Source of the DNA: Humulus lupulus
Lineage: Eukaryota; Streptophyta; Magnoliopsida; Rosales; Cannabaceae
Reading direction: 5' to 3'
Assembly (NCBI RefSeq): GCF_963169125.1
Contig: NC_084794.1
Coordinates: 93,231,018-93,295,017, forward strand
DNA length: 64,000 nt
This document shows positions 12,242-23,793 of the stretch, piece after piece (position 1 is the stretch's first letter; each line of letters begins with the position of its first letter). The position numbers were made by a program, and so were the translations under genes. The notes below the pieces were generated by a model. That model searched no databases and had not been told where the DNA came from. It worked only from the letters and a program-made list of their open reading frames with translations.

Positions 12242-12829
12242 TGTTGACCCTTGATTTGGCCAACGACACAGCGTCAAATAAATGACAAAGAATAAAAAGA
12301 AAATCAAGGAGAGAATCAAATGGAAAGAAAGTGACACAAGCAATTATAGTAGTTCGGCCCCAATGATATGGTAATGACCTACGTCCACTTAGTGTTCTTA
12401 CTAATATTGAATCTCAATACTGTGATCAAAGAACTAGGGTTCTTGAGTTTCACAAGCCTTGAGAGTATTACAATTTCCGGTGGATAATCACACTATCTTT
12501 CTTCTCTAATCCAAAGATTAAAAGTTCCAAAAGTCCCTTCCTTGAGCCCTCTCTTTCTTATTTATAGGCTCAAGGGGGTTACATGGGCCAATGGGCCTTA
12601 ATTACAATTAAGATCAACGTACCCAGGTAATAAAAGGAAATATAATGAATATAGTTATTATAAGATTGTGTATCTCAAAGGAAGACTGGTTGCACTTAAC
12701 TGTGAGACTTGACAAACCAACCATTATCTGGTCGATAGTCGAGAAGTATTCCTTCACTCGAAACCTCCACGTGTAAGCCACGTGTAAGAAAATCTTGCCA
12801 CATCATCAGGAACCATTTTTGGGTAAACA
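12242..12829 (-). repeat. 3' LTR of the minus-strand Tat element
   Basis: On the minus strand it starts TGTTTACCCAAAAATGG at 12829, right after a polypurine tract (TGGGAGGAAAA, 12830-12840), and ends GGGTCAACA at 12242. It aligns with the plus-strand 5' LTR at 22,583-23,152: both start TGTTTAyCCAAAAATrG, both carry GACCTACGTCCACTT-type and GGGGCCGAACyACTATAATT words in matching order, and both have a similar CGTGTC.TTGGC end. Confidence 0.82.
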
Positions 12830-13651
12830 TTTTCCTCCCAAGTTTATTTTACTGTGACCAGCATAAAGTAAACTTTTGAGTGTCCGACCCTTTGCGTGCC
12901 CCACTAAATCTATCAGAGCCGTCCATGCCTTCTCGAAAAAGGCAACCAATCATGTCTTTTCGATTTCCCAAAAGTTGTCTGACGGCTATTGCGCTTCCCA
13001 TGCCTTGAAAATTCATTCCTATCATTACCTCTTTTACAGTGCCACGATCAATATAAATAACCCATTCTTTTCACTTTTCACTTTTTACCAATCTTCTTTT
13101 CCTCAAGAAATCTGAAGAACTCCGAAGAACAAAACAAAACAGACTCAGAAAAACTTGCTGATCCAAGGTGTATCTGCCCAGCCGTTTGAATCAACGCCCG
13201 TGTCTTCACTTCAATCTCCATTCAAGTAAGTTTCTTGATCGATTCATCTCTGCTATGCCCTGTTGTGCAATGTCTGTCTTCCCATTATTTTAGATTCTGA
13301 GTTCTTGAAAAAATTGCTTTGGGGTAAACGGGTATACTGATCTGTGCTTAATATGGTAGGAAAAAGACGCTTTGATGGGGTTAGGAATCAATTTGGTATC
13401 AGGATAATTAATTTAGGGCGTAAAATCGAAGTAAAAATTCAATTTTTAAGCCTGTAGAAAAACTGAGTTTTTCCCGCCCCTTCAGAGTCAAAAAAGTTTT
13501 TCCTGAAAAACTTTTCCCTTATGCTTTTTGATCCATTTTCCAAACTGTTCGCATAAAATTTAGTGTTTTTGTCAGAATGCTGCTGGTCGTATAAAAGCTT
13601 AACTTTTATACATGAGCAACGTTATTCCAACTCTTAACACCTTTTAGTCTT
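12830..13651 (-). other. Polypurine tract and 3' untranslated part of the minus-strand Tat element
   Basis: The polypurine tract occupies 12830-12840. The rest shows no gene. It lies upstream (plus strand) of the element's antisense ORF, so it may hold that ORF's promoter and 5' untranslated region. I see no clear TATA box. Confidence 0.5.
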
Positions 13652-16302
13652 TTGGGCCATAGATTCTTATCTCCCCTTCTCTATTCGCAAATTTTCATGC
13701 AAGATCCGTGGGGAGGTGAGAGGCCAATCGACGAAGACCTGCTCGCTCAGCGGCTTGTGGACGAAGAACAACCGTCGTTACTCATACCAGAGATCCCTTT
13801 TTCCCTGGCCCCATCCAGCAGACCTCCAACCAGTTCATCAAACATGGGTAGAGTAAAATCCATCACCCAGAAAAAGAAACCAACCAACCCTCAAACAACT
13901 CAACCTGCTCCTCGGGCTGAAATTCCTTCGACCAGCGGTCGAGCTGAAAATACTGATCCTGAAATCCAAACACAGGCCCCAGGACGTCCTTCGACCAGAC
14001 GTCGAATGGTATGTTGCTCCTCCTAGCCAAATCACTACTAGGATGCTAACCAATTACCTCAAGAAGTACGGACTTTATGGGGTAACTTTATTCAAACCTA
14101 TCAACGACCAGCGGGCAAACCTGCCTGGCTACGCCTTCAGTGCCTGATCGAGGTACCATATTGAGGCAGGAGCAATGTTGCCTCTTCATCCTTTTTTCCA
14201 GGGAGTGCCCAATTATTTCGGGGTCGCTCCTTTCCAAATAACCCCAAACGGGTATAGAATGCTTTCTACACTCTATATATAGCCATAAAAAGTGGCATGT
14301 CCCTACACCTCATGAGATCAACTTCCTATTCGATCTTAAATCAAACCCCAACCAAGATAACACAGGTTTTTTCATCCCTGTCACCAGGAATCGACTCACA
14401 TCTTCCTGAGTGAGACTACCTACAAGTCCAATGTAGGAAAGTACTTCCAGGATTACTTTTTAACTACTGATCTGGTTGCCAACAACTTAGCCTTCACCCA
14501 AGGAGGTAACTTCTTTATTCTCTGGTCGCTTATTTCTTTTTATTTTATCTACATCTTCCTTAGAAAATTGGCACTCTTCAGGTCCATGGCAACGACCAGC
14601 TCCTACTCTAGAAATGGAGATTCAAGCAGCATCTCTGGCCAGCATGACTGACATAGAGAAAAGCGTCAAATAGCTGGTCACTGAAGCCAACCTGAGGCTG
14701 GTCAGTCTTCTGGCACCTCACTAGGATGTGAGGGAGTCAACAACGGGGGGGGTGGGGGGGGGGGGGGGGGGGAGTTCCACTGGCGAAGAAGTTCCCGAGC
14801 AGCACCAATACGTGTCATAGCCTCCAAGGAGGAGGACAATTGGGGTGACAATCAGGGAACCCTCCAGCACTCCGCGAGCAGCCGCTCCACCTGCCCCTTT
14901 AGGAAAGGGAAAAAAGAAAGTTTCCAAACCCCCTGCACCTGTCGAAGAGTTTTCAGACCAGAACGGTACTGTCATAGTTTGCCCATTCCCTGTCATTTAT
15001 TTGACAGGAACAGCAACTTTAAGTACACACCCAATTTAAATTCATATTTCTTCTAGGCAGTGCGTGAGTGTAGCAGTAGTTTTAGTAAGTAATGTAGCCA
15101 CCAGTAGTTATAGCTCGGATATTTTACTTACAATTTCCTTGTTCTCATTTCAAATCCATCTATATATATTGTTTAACTGCTCGCTATGTTTCCTTGCAGA
15201 TATATCATCTGGAGATGTGTTTGACCTTTACAACGCACTTGCTGCTCCTTCGAGCAAGAAGAGGGAAAGCAAGCGACACCGTGGAGAAAGCAGCAAGGCT
15301 CCCTCAACCAAAAAAGCCTAGACCGGGTATCCTCCAGCAGCCGTTCCCTTAAGAGAAACAATGCCTTTTCCGTCTCCACTCGACCAGCCGCCTCCCCCTG
15401 CATCAGCCGACCAGAATCCTACCCCTCCGACACCTGCCGACCAGCCACCTCACGATCAACCTGGAGATGTCCTGACAAGCACCGTGGTCACCGCGGCCAG
15501 AGAGAGAATATACAAACTCTCAAAGCACAAATGCAACCAAGAGGCCATCATCGGCACAGACTCTATGGAGGCCGATCAGATAATAAACCGAGGACTGAAC
15601 GAGATAGCCAGTGTAAGTTGCTTTCTATTGCTAAGTTTTATTTACTTTACTTTGTCATTTTCTGCCATCATCTTATCTCTTTATCTGATCTAGGGAATGC
15701 TGACTATAACTGTCGGCTGGCGCCGCACGGGGGCTTTGGTCACTCAGACCAAAGAATCCGACTCCAAGCACACTGAGGAGGTCAAGGTGCTCGAGGGGAA
15801 AAACACTGAACTACTCGAGAATAACATTGAACTGCTCGAGCAAAACTCCAAGCTGGCCGAAGAGCTTCAACAGTTTCAGATTGCTTTGAAAAAATCTAAT
15901 GAAGACAAAGAGAAGTTTAGGGAGTGCCCTAAACTTAACTATCAAGAGGCCAAACAACTTGAGGCTGAGCTGATCGCAAGCATAAAGGAGACTAAGGAGC
16001 TGGAGGGGCGTGTCAAGGAGCTTAAGGAGACTAATGCTAGCAACTTGGAAAGGTATAGGGGAGCTACCTTAGATTGCTTTGATGAGTTCTGGAAGCACAA
16101 TCATGGGGCCAACTTCAATTATCTTTCTGAGCGCCTGAGGCGAACTGAAATAGCCTGGTGCACTGCTCGCCTGGAGGAAGAAGAGAAAGCCAACACTCTG
16201 GCCTCCCCAGAAATCTCCCTAGCCATGAGAATTGAAGGCACTGAAAATGAAGCTGGAACCATTGTCGACCAGGAAAATCCTCAAGACCCTCCTGCCTCGT
16301 AG
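13652..16302 (+). pseudogene. Antisense extra ORF (aORF) of the minus-strand Tat element
   Basis: Lies between integrase and 3' LTR but reads opposite to gag-pol, as the extra ORFs of some Tat/Retand elements do (family knowledge). Pieces in order: 13697-14026 starts MQDPWGGERPIDEDLLAQRL with an S/P/T-rich stretch. A conserved block at about 14042-14500 contains TNYLKKYGLYGVTLFKP and HPFFQGVPNYFGVAPFQITP, broken by stops. MTDIEKSVK and VTEANLRLVSLLAPH come next (14645-14722), then GKGKKKVSKP (about 14900). The last exon, 15697-16302, is an E/K/L-rich coiled coil with ASNLERYRGATLDCFDEFWK and HNHGANFNYLSERLRR. Intron-like gaps with GT/AG borders separate the pieces. A homologous copy, also antisense, lies at 62,031-63,800. 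Function unknown. Confidence 0.7.
14745..14772. repeat. Long poly-G tract
   Basis: Eight G, one T, then 19 G in a row inside the aORF, where the homologous copy at 63,603-63,680 has ordinary coding sequence. It could form a G-quadruplex or be a sequencing/assembly error; length should be treated as uncertain. Confidence 0.8.
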
Positions 16303-16968
16303 TATTTTTGTTTTTCTTTTAACTTTATCTTGTAGTCAAGACAGTTTATATTTTTATTGCTGCATAGGCAGTTTTTCTTTTAATATACAATTACATCTGA
16401 GCAGTAATTACTCACGGTGTAAAGGGATTCATTTTTTATATTATAATACTTGCATTTTATTATAACATCTGTTCGCATGACCAAACTTAGCATAGTACTT
16501 TGGTTTGATTTAACAAAATAACAAAATTTTGAAAAATACTCTAAGTACCCTAGCATGCTTTCACTTATTTTGCTCGAGTGTTTACATACCTTTTATATGC
16601 TTTTCTTACTAGATACCTTATATGCCCCCCAAGTGATTGAGGAGCTTTAAGTCTTCAGTCACTTTCCATGACTAGGACCTGTTCGAACATTTCTGCTCGT
16701 AGTAGAAATTTTAAAACGATAATATAGCAAAACAACACACGTAATGAGCAAATACTTGTAATAAATACAATAGTTGGCAAGATTGACTGGCTGCGCACAG
16801 TCCCTTTTATTTCTCATAATAAATGGACAAATCATGTCTATACGAGTGATCAATAAAATGATCTTACACTTATAAGCGTTCAGCCATAAAAATGACTAAC
16901 CCTTGTTCATAAACTTGTAAAAAGTAAAATTAATACAAGCCAATTCTTTAAGAAGAATTGATTATTGA
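16303..16968 (-). other. Tat spacer between integrase end and aORF
   Basis: Noncoding. It is matched, inverted, by 61,407-62,030 in the plus-strand Tat copy (shared GCCCCCCAAGTGAT and TGACTGGCTGCGCACAGTCCC-like words). This shows the spacer is part of the element rather than an insertion. Confidence 0.6.
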
Positions 16969-18075
16969 TAGTACTTGCGCAAGTGTTCTCCATTCCAATA
17001 GTGAGGAATGAGATCTCCATTTAAGCGAGCAAGTTTGTAAGTGCCTGGATGGAGGAATTCTTCGATTTGGTAGGGTCCTTCCTAGTTAGGTCCGAGTACT
17101 CCAGCAACTTGGTCGTGGGTGTTAAGGAAGACTCTTCTGAGCACAAGATCACCCACATCAAATTTCCTTTCATGTACTTTAGAATTGAAATACTGGGAGA
17201 CCTTTTGCTGGTAAGTTGCTACTCGAAGTTGGGCTTGCTCGCGCCTTTCATCGACCAAATCCAAAGACTCCATCAATAACTGGTTGTTAGCGTCTAGGTC
17301 GTACGCTATCCGTCGATGTGATGACGAATCTAATTCAACAGGTAGCATAACCTCATACCCACAAGCCAAGGAAAATGGAGTATGGCCTATTGCCGTTTGA
17401 TGGGACGTCTTGCACGACCAGAGGACTTCAGGCAATTTCTCTAGCCATGTCCCCTTTGCTTCCTTAAGCCTTTTCTTCAGAGTATCCTTCAGTGTTTTAT
17501 TGACAGCCTCGACTTGCCCGTTTTCCTGCGGGTGAGCAACTGAAGAAAAGCTCTTGATAATTCCATGCTGCTCGCAAAAATCTGTAAACAGATCACTATC
17601 GAACTGCGTGCCGTTCTCTGAGACAATTTTTCTTGGCAATCCATAGCGACACACTATGTTCTTGACCACAATGTCCAACACTTTCTTGGTCGTTATGGTT
17701 GCAAGTGGCTCAGCTTCGGCCCACTTTGTAAAGTAATCGACGGCCACCACGGCATACTTGACGCCGCCTTTCCCTGTGGGCAAAGATCCAATTAGGTCAA
17801 TACCCCATACTGCGAATGGCCACAGACTTTGCATCTGTTTTAGCTCATTAGGGGCTGCTCATGGAATTTTGGAGTATCTCTGGCATTTATCGTACTTTCG
17901 CACAAATTCCATCGAATCTTCATTCATTGTTGGCCAGAAGTACCCTTGCCTTAGGATTTTCTTTGATAAACTCTGCCCCCTAGAGTGATCTCCGCAGAGT
18001 CCTTCATGAACCTCTCACATTAATTCTTTGGCCTTTTCCTTTGAAATACATCTGAGGAGCAGCATAGAGTATCCT
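16969..18075 (-). pseudogene. Tat-lineage integrase, minus-strand element
   Basis: Core readable from 17834 down to 17082: VWGIDLIGSLPTGKGG, VDYFTKWAEAEPLATITTKK, RYGLPRKIVSENGTQFDSD, SVAHPQENGQVEAVNKTLKD. The C-terminal part reads HERKFDVGDLVLRRVFLNTHDQ and ends near 16969 with RYWNGEHLRKYYQ. Of the D-D-E triad, the first Asp (VDYF) and the Glu (GQVEAVN) are present. The second Asp, in the family's SDNG motif, is Glu here (SENGTQF), which would probably impair catalysis. The zinc-finger part (17835-18075) is broken by stops. The plus-strand copy at 60,319-61,407 keeps SDN but has its own stop. Confidence 0.85.
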
Positions 18076-18077
18076 AT

Positions 18078-18668
18078 TCAGTATAGAATTATGTCAACCA
18101 GGATGAACCTAGCAGCTTGCCGCTGAAGGGTCCTGGCTTTTTTTCTTTCCGTAGGCAACACACCATGCGTCAAATACTCAATGAAAGGTGTCATCCATGT
18201 ATCTGCCGCCTGAGTCACCAGAGAGGTTTCTTCCACTTGGATGCTTGGTGCAGGCAGCCGTTCAACAGGTACAATGTTCAGGGTGTTAGCATCCTTGGCA
18301 CTCGCTAATTTGGCCAAAGCATCGGCGTTTGAATTCTGGTCGCAAGGTACTTGCCGAAGGGTATACTTCTCAAACTGGGCCAACAAATCTTTTGCTTTAT
18401 TTAGGTAGGCAACCATCTTTAGACCTCGAGCCGGATATTCTCCAATGATCTGATTAACCACCAACTGAGAGTCACTGTAGATTTCAAGTGACTTTATGTG
18501 CATGTCTCTGGCTAACCATAAATCTGCAAGCAAAGCTTCATATTCGACTTTGTTGTTAGAAGTCGTGAAGTCGAATCTAATCGCGCAGTGAAATCGATGC
18601 CCCTCAGGCGTTATCAAAATCACTCCGGCTCCAGCATGATGCTCATTAGAAGAACTATTTGTGAACAA
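18078..18668 (-). pseudogene. Second (archaeal-type) RNase H of the minus-strand Tat element
   Basis: Reads MFTNSSSNEHHAGAGVILIT, then FTTSNNKVEYEALLADLWLA, LEIYSDSQLVVNQIIGEY and CDQNSNADALAKLAS. The family pattern is a first D in VDGSS, then E in EYEALL, D in YSDSQLV, and a final D in NADALAKLA. The first Asp is replaced (FTNSS here; FIDGSS in the copy at 59,706). The extra RNase H between RNase H and integrase is a hallmark of the Tat lineage. Confidence 0.82.
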
Positions 18669-19273
18669 CTTCCATGAGGGAGCTTGGCTTTGAGGTTCAG
18701 GAACTTCTGTTTGCTCGCTGTCTGGAAGCCCCGTGAGCTCTGCAACGAAGTCGGCCAGTGCTTGTCCTTTTACTGCTACTCATGGTAAGTAAGAGATATC
18801 AAAATGCCCAAGTTCTACCGCCCATTTTAATAATCGGCCTGCGGCTTCTGGCTTCTGCAAAACTTGCGTAGAGGCTGGTCGGTTAAAACTGTTATTGGGT
18901 GGGCTTAGAAGTATGGCCGCAGCTTTTTGAAGGCTAAAATCAGGCAGTAGGCTAGTTTTTCAATACGCAGATATCGCAGTTATGCTCCTATTAGCCTTTT
19001 GCTTACATAATACACGACCTTTTGCACATTCTCCTCCTGTCTTACTAGAATAGCACTAGCCACATATTCTGTGATCGCCAAGTAGATGACCAGGGTTTCT
19101 TTATCAACTGACTTTGATAGAATCGGTGGCTGCGACATGTGCACCTTTAAAGCTTGAAAAGCCTACTCGCACTCCTCCGTCCATTCGAACTTCTTGTTGC
19201 CTCTAAGCAGATTAAAAAATAGGACGCAATTGTCCGTCGATTTGGAGATAAATCTACTTAGAGCAGCAATCCT
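18669..19273 (-). pseudogene. Degraded RNase H/connection of the minus-strand Tat pol
   Basis: Links the RT palm at 19274-19723 with the second RNase H at 18668. Minus-strand fragments of the gypsy RNase H and tether are recognisable by comparison with 47,280-47,610 (the ISKSTD, LLRGNKKFEW and EEGVKKAVYYVSKR segments), but frame breaks prevent a continuous reading. Confidence 0.55.
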
Positions 19274-20212
19274 TCATGTTAAACTTTGAACATCTTTGAT
19301 CATCGTTGGCGATTTCATATCGACCAGGGCTTTGATCTTCTCGGGATTGGCCTCAATTCTTCGTGAGTTTACTATAAATCCCAAGAATTTCCCTGATCCA
19401 ACTCCGAAGGAACACTTGAGGGGATTCAACTTCATCTGATATTTGTTCAAGATGTTGAAGCATTCTTGCAAGTCTCCTATGTGTCCTTTTGCCTTCTTTG
19501 ACTTAACCAGCATGTCATCAACATATACTTCCATGTTTGTATCGATCAGTTCCTTGAACATGTGATTGACTAGTCGCTGGTAAGTCGCACCAGCGTTTTT
19601 CAAACCGAAAGGCATTACTTTGTAATAGTAAAGCCTTGTATCGGTCTGAAAGCTAGTGTGATCCTCATCAAGTGGATTCATACTGATCTGATTGTACCCG
19701 GAGTATGCATTCATGAATGACATGATCTCGTGCCTGCAGTGGCATCGACCAGTTGGTCGATCCTAGGGAGTGGGAAACAATCTTTAGGGCAGGCTTTATT
19801 AAGGTCTGTGAAATCCATGCACATTCTCCACTTTCCATTCGGCTTGGGAACTAGTACGGGATTAGAGACCCACGATGGATAAAATGCTACCCTGATGAAC
19901 CCATTCTCTTTTAGCTTCTCGACTTTTTCTTTAAGAGCTTTTTATCTGTCTTTGTCGAGCAGCCTTCTTTTTTGTTGTACTGGTGGAAAACTTTTGTCTA
20001 TGTTCAGGACATGGCTGATAATTGCTGGGTCTATCCCAACCATGTCTTTATGCGACCAAGCAAGGACTTCCTGGTTCTTCTTTAAAAATTCCACCAGTTT
20101 TTTTGTTGTTGTTGTCTCTAAGTTTTTACCGACTTTCACAACCCTGGTCGAATCTGCTTCATCGAGTTGGACCCCTTCAAGGTCCTCGATGAGTCCTACT
20201 TATTCATCATAA
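19274..20212 (-). pseudogene. Reverse transcriptase of the minus-strand Tat element
   Basis: The N-terminal part (20139-19942) reads EFLKKNQEVLAWSHKDMVGI and ISHVLNIDKSFPPVQQKRR, the usual sequence just before the RT palm. After frame breaks the palm continues at 19723: MSFMNAYSGYNQISMNPLDE, YYYKVMPFGLKNAGATYQRL, NMEVYVDDMLVKSKK, KCSFGVGSGKFLGFIVNSRR. The catalytic YVDD is intact, unlike HVDD in the plus-strand copy. The expected first catalytic Asp before AYSGYNQI is Asn here (FMNAY), which would inactivate it. Stops around 19,724-19,941 separate the parts. Confidence 0.85.
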
Positions 20213-20388
20213 TCCCCAAAGCGAGGATCCAAATCTCTATCCTCACTTTGGGCAACACCGTATTTGGTGACACAATCACCTGATTGGGCTTGCACTTCAT
20301 TGGTCATTTGCAACTCTTTTCCGGCGTTTTCCCTCGATCCATCTTTCTTTGCCTTACATATCGAGGCATTGTAGCACTCCCTCGTTCC

Positions 20389-20985
20389 TCATTGGTTTCC
20401 CAATACAGATTCTACCCCTGCGTCAGTTGGGAATTTCATGGGAAGGTGCCAGACCAAGGTTACAGCTCGCACGTCGACCAGAATAGGCCTCCCAATTACA
20501 ACATTATACGCAGAAGGACAATCAACTACTATGAAAGTAGTGACTAATGTCCTGTTTGCAGGCGCAGTTCCTTTGGTAACTGGGAGCCTAATCGACCCTG
20601 TCGGCGCGAGCCCTTCGCCAGAGAAACCATATATGGTTTGGTTGCACGGCTCCAGGTCCTTGACGGACAACTTCATTCTCTCCAGTGAGGACTTATACAA
20701 CATGTTGATTGAGCTCCCTTTGTCGACCAACACCCTCTTAACTATCATGTTGGCAATCTGGACATCGATGACCAACGGATCTGAGTTTGGGAATCGTACA
20801 TGTTGAGCATCATCTTCAGAGAATGTTATCAACTCTTACTTTGTTCGAGCTTTTTTAGGTGCTCAATCCTTTACACTCATCATCTCGATGTCCTGGTCGT
20901 GGCGTAAGGTCTGAGCATAGCACTCTCTTGCCTTCCCACTATCTCTGGAGCTTTGGTTTGGGCCAAATTCTTTCAAAAATGTCAT
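20389..20985 (-). pseudogene. Gag C-terminus and aspartic protease of the minus-strand Tat element
   Basis: The gag tail (about 20985-20845) reads ARECYAQTLRHDQDIEMMSV and ends at TGA. The protease follows in frame: ELITFSEDDAQHVRFPNSDP, then RVLVDKGSSINMLYKSSLER and VIGRPILVDV. The retroviral-type protease motif is DTGSS; here it is DKGSS, a change next to the catalytic Asp that should abolish activity. The plus-strand copy keeps DTGSS. Upstream gag is missing: sequence changes character at about 20986. Confidence 0.82.
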
Positions 20986-21215
20986 TTCCTTCATTTTCTT
21001 TTTCAGTTTTAACTATTTATTTGTTCTCTTTTTTTATTAATGTCCAAATGCAATTTATTTCTTGAAAATTAAACACAAATTAAATTTAAAATTAATATTT
21101 TTAATTATAAAATATATTACAATAAATTCATGAAATATTAATTAAAACTTAATTTATTTTACACTTTAAAACCAATAAATTTGAATTTTTGAGCACTAAT
21201 CACAACCCCCAACTA
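20986..21215 (-). repeat. Truncated LTR start of another minus-strand LTR element
   Basis: On the minus strand, GGGACTAGCAATAAGCTAGT and a short G run (about 21230-21205, polypurine-like) are followed by TGTGATTAGTGCTC, reading as an LTR start toward lower coordinates. Only about 220 bp remain before the Tat gag at 20985. The family is not identified. Confidence 0.5.
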
Positions 21216-22582
21216 GCTTATTGCTAGTCCCTAGCAATTCAAGCGAAAAAGAAAATTGTCAAGTTGAATAATCAAGTCAACCTAAGCAAAATTATCTAAG
21301 CATTTTTAAAGTATCAGCAAGAAGTTAGAAATTACTGTCTAAGCTGCTATAGTTGCGATTTCAGAGTTGTGTGTGTGTGCACCAAACCATATTCTTTTTA
21401 TAGCAAGTCATAACACAAATAGTATCAAAAAATCTCAAAAGTATAAAGATCTCAACTCCAAATTCCTCACGGGCATTGAAAGTATTTGTATGGGAAGGAT
21501 TACACTCTTGGAGTTGGAAATGTAACAGTTTACACTCAAATGGGAAAAGATAAAAATTTTAGGACAAGTAATTTGAACAAATATTGATCACAAGATAGGA
21601 AAATCAACTTATTGGAATTCAAATGACAAAAAACCTTCGGGATTTACATGAGAACATTCTAAGAACAAAATGACAACTAACTAGAAATGATAAATAAGAA
21701 AATGAATTATAATGATAATAATTTTTTTTAATACAATTACACAAAATAATAGTAATAGAAATATTTTTTTTTCAACAACTACAAAATAATAGAAGGAAGT
21801 GTTGCTCTTGTTCTTTTTTTGTTCATTTATCTATTATTTTTTTCTTTTTCTTTTGTTTTCTTTTTTTTTTTAATTTCTTTTTTTCATTATTTGTTTTTGA
21901 CAAGAGACAACACAAAAATAAAAAGGAAATTACAAATACAATACAATAAATAGAACACAAATTTATTACAAAGACTTATCTTAAATGAAAAACATCCCTC
22001 TAGTAAATGTCATGTTTTAAATTCCAAAGATGTGACTTTACCAACTCAAATGATCAATAAAAGTTCAAAAAGTTGTTTTCTCAACTCTCACAACTCACCA
22101 AGAAATGAAAAACTTTAAACATGAAATTTCTCTCAACTATTTGTGTTAACAACCAATTTATCACATGTTTGGAAAGTGCACAAAAGAACTCTTAAAATCA
22201 CTTCTTAATAGCTAAACATAGTAAAAACTGACTCAAACAAACAAGTTATACTCATACTTGGATAATTATGAGAAAAATTGACTTAAAAATTCAACAAGAC
22301 AATAATGTTTTCCAAATGAATGCTAATGACGTAACAATAAGATTTTCCAAATGAAAGCCAATGCATGCTCACCACCCCCAAAAAAATGTCAGACAGTGTC
22401 CTCAATGTCAAAATAAATAATCAATGAAAAAGGTAAGGAGAGAGAACACCTGGATGATGACCATGTCCATGAGGCGAGAGCGAAAATAGCCTAGTAGCAA
22501 TACCCCAAAACAATTAGAATACAAAAACGAAAACATACAAAAATAAAAGAAAGAAAAAAAAATAAAAAGAACAAACACAAAT
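21216..22582 (-). other. Noncoding 3' internal part of an LTR element, AT-rich
   Basis: No gene seen. The minus strand contains TTGACATTGAGGACACTGTC and a GGGGGTGGTGAGC word near 22370-22410, typical of the noncoding stretch before the 3' LTR in plant gypsy elements (recollection, not tested). A long pyrimidine tract lies at 21815-21900. The Tat 5' LTR starts at 22583. Confidence 0.45.
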
Positions 22583-23152
22583 TGTTTATCCAAAAATAGC
22601 TGTGATGAGATGGCAAGAATTTTCAGCACGTGGCAGAGATGCTGCTCGCCTATCGACCAGAGATACTTCCGTATGCGAGGTTCAAGTTTTGTATACGACC
22701 AGCCTAGTCGTATACTCCGTTTATTTATGTATAAGTTTGTATAGTTGTAATGATATCCGAGAATATCTCTTCATTATAACCTGAATATCCGTTTATTAAG
22801 GAAAGATATTATTAATTGACTCATGTAACCCTCCTTGAGCCTATAAATATAGAAGAAATATCACAAGGGGCATCTTTGGATCTTTTTCAGAATTGTATTG
22901 TTATTATCCATCGTCTGTATTGTTTCTCCTTCTAAGGTCTGTGAAACTCAGGAACCCTAGTTCTTTGATCACACCTTTGAAGCTCAATATTAATAATAGT
23001 ATCAAGTGGACGTAGGTCATTACCAATCATTGGGGCCGAACCACTATAATTCTTGGTGTTCTTTACTTTCCATTAGATTGTATTCTCAAGCATCGTACTA
23101 ATTTCCTGTCGTATACTTGACTCCGTGTCATTGGCTAATTCGAGGCTCAATA
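22583..23152 (+). repeat. 5' LTR of the plus-strand Tat element
   Basis: Starts TGTTTATCCAAAAATAGC and ends GAGGCTCAATA. It aligns with the LTR at 12,242-12,829 (inverted). A leader with a PBS-like word (TGGTGCTTTCATTGAGAGC, 23156) follows, then gag at 23190. A TATA-like CCTATAAATATAGAAG near 22840 could be the LTR promoter. The 3' LTR lies beyond position 64000. Confidence 0.82.
22841..22856 (+). promoter_or_regulatory. Putative TATA box of the Tat 5' LTR
   Basis: CTATAAATATAGAAG lies about two-fifths into the LTR, downstream of a GC-richer segment. The equivalent place in the LTR at 12,242-12,829 reads CTTATTTATAGGCTCAAGG (given on the plus strand as CTTATTTATAGG). Position and composition are the only support. 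Confidence 0.4.
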
Positions 23153-23189
23153 TTATGGTGCTTTCATTGAGAGCTTATGAAAGAATCTA

Positions 23190-23793
23190 ATGGAAAAAAC
23201 TTCCAAGAAGACCGGACAGGCTGCTGCCGCTGCATCATCCCAGCCTCCTCCCCCAAATGTGGCTGAAGACGAACCTCATTTGGAGTTTGATGAGGAGGAG
23301 TTAGATTCTGAGACCCTGAAGGAAACACTGGGGGTGTTGCAGGATGAGTTGGCCAATCTGAGGGCCAATCAAGAGAATGATGCCGAGATAATGGCGTCGT
23401 AACAAAGGGAGATAGAATGCCAGCGTCAAGAGCTGAGCGAGCAGTAGGCTGAGATGGACCGTCGCCAGAGGGATGCCGTAGCCGCCCTTGAAGCAGCCAT
23501 CCAGCTGGCTAGGAATCAGGTTGTGCCAGCCTCCCAGCCATATCAGCCACCAAATGGGCCACCTCAAAGGGGTCCCAATCCTAGTCCTCCGCTCCAGCCA
23601 GTAAGCCCTCAAAGGCCAGAGCAACCACCTATGGCTCAGGATGATGTCCCACCTAGGGATCCTGAGCAGCAGTCTCCGTCTCAGGCTGGTCGAGGCAATC
23701 CCACACGCCCGAGGCAGAATAGGGCCGGGCAACCGCCCCACAGCCCTAGACGCCCAGTGGATGAAAAGCCGCATCCACTGAGCAGGGGACAAC
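23190..23793 (+). pseudogene. Gag N-terminal part of the plus-strand Tat element
   Basis: Begins MEKTSKKTGQAAAAASSQPP, then an acidic stretch (EDEPHLEFDEEELDSETLKE) and a proline/glutamine-rich region (SPQRPEQPPMAQDDV, PTRPRQNRAGQPPHSPRRP). Stops at 23400-23402 and 23446-23448 interrupt it. Coding is cut at 23793 by the CACTA element at 23,794-44,032 and resumes at 44,036 in the same frame once the element and one AAC copy are removed. Confidence 0.8.
23791..23793. repeat. Target-site duplication AAC, left copy
   Basis: AAC immediately before the CACTACAAC terminus; the second copy is at 44033-44035. CACTA elements make 3-bp duplications. Confidence 0.8.

Noticed and set aside
20284..20806. 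Plus-strand ORFs over the Tat protease
   Set aside because: Complementary shadows of the minus-strand protease coding sequence.
23301..23792. 163-codon minus-strand ORF
   Set aside because: Antisense shadow of the proline-rich gag segment on the plus strand.
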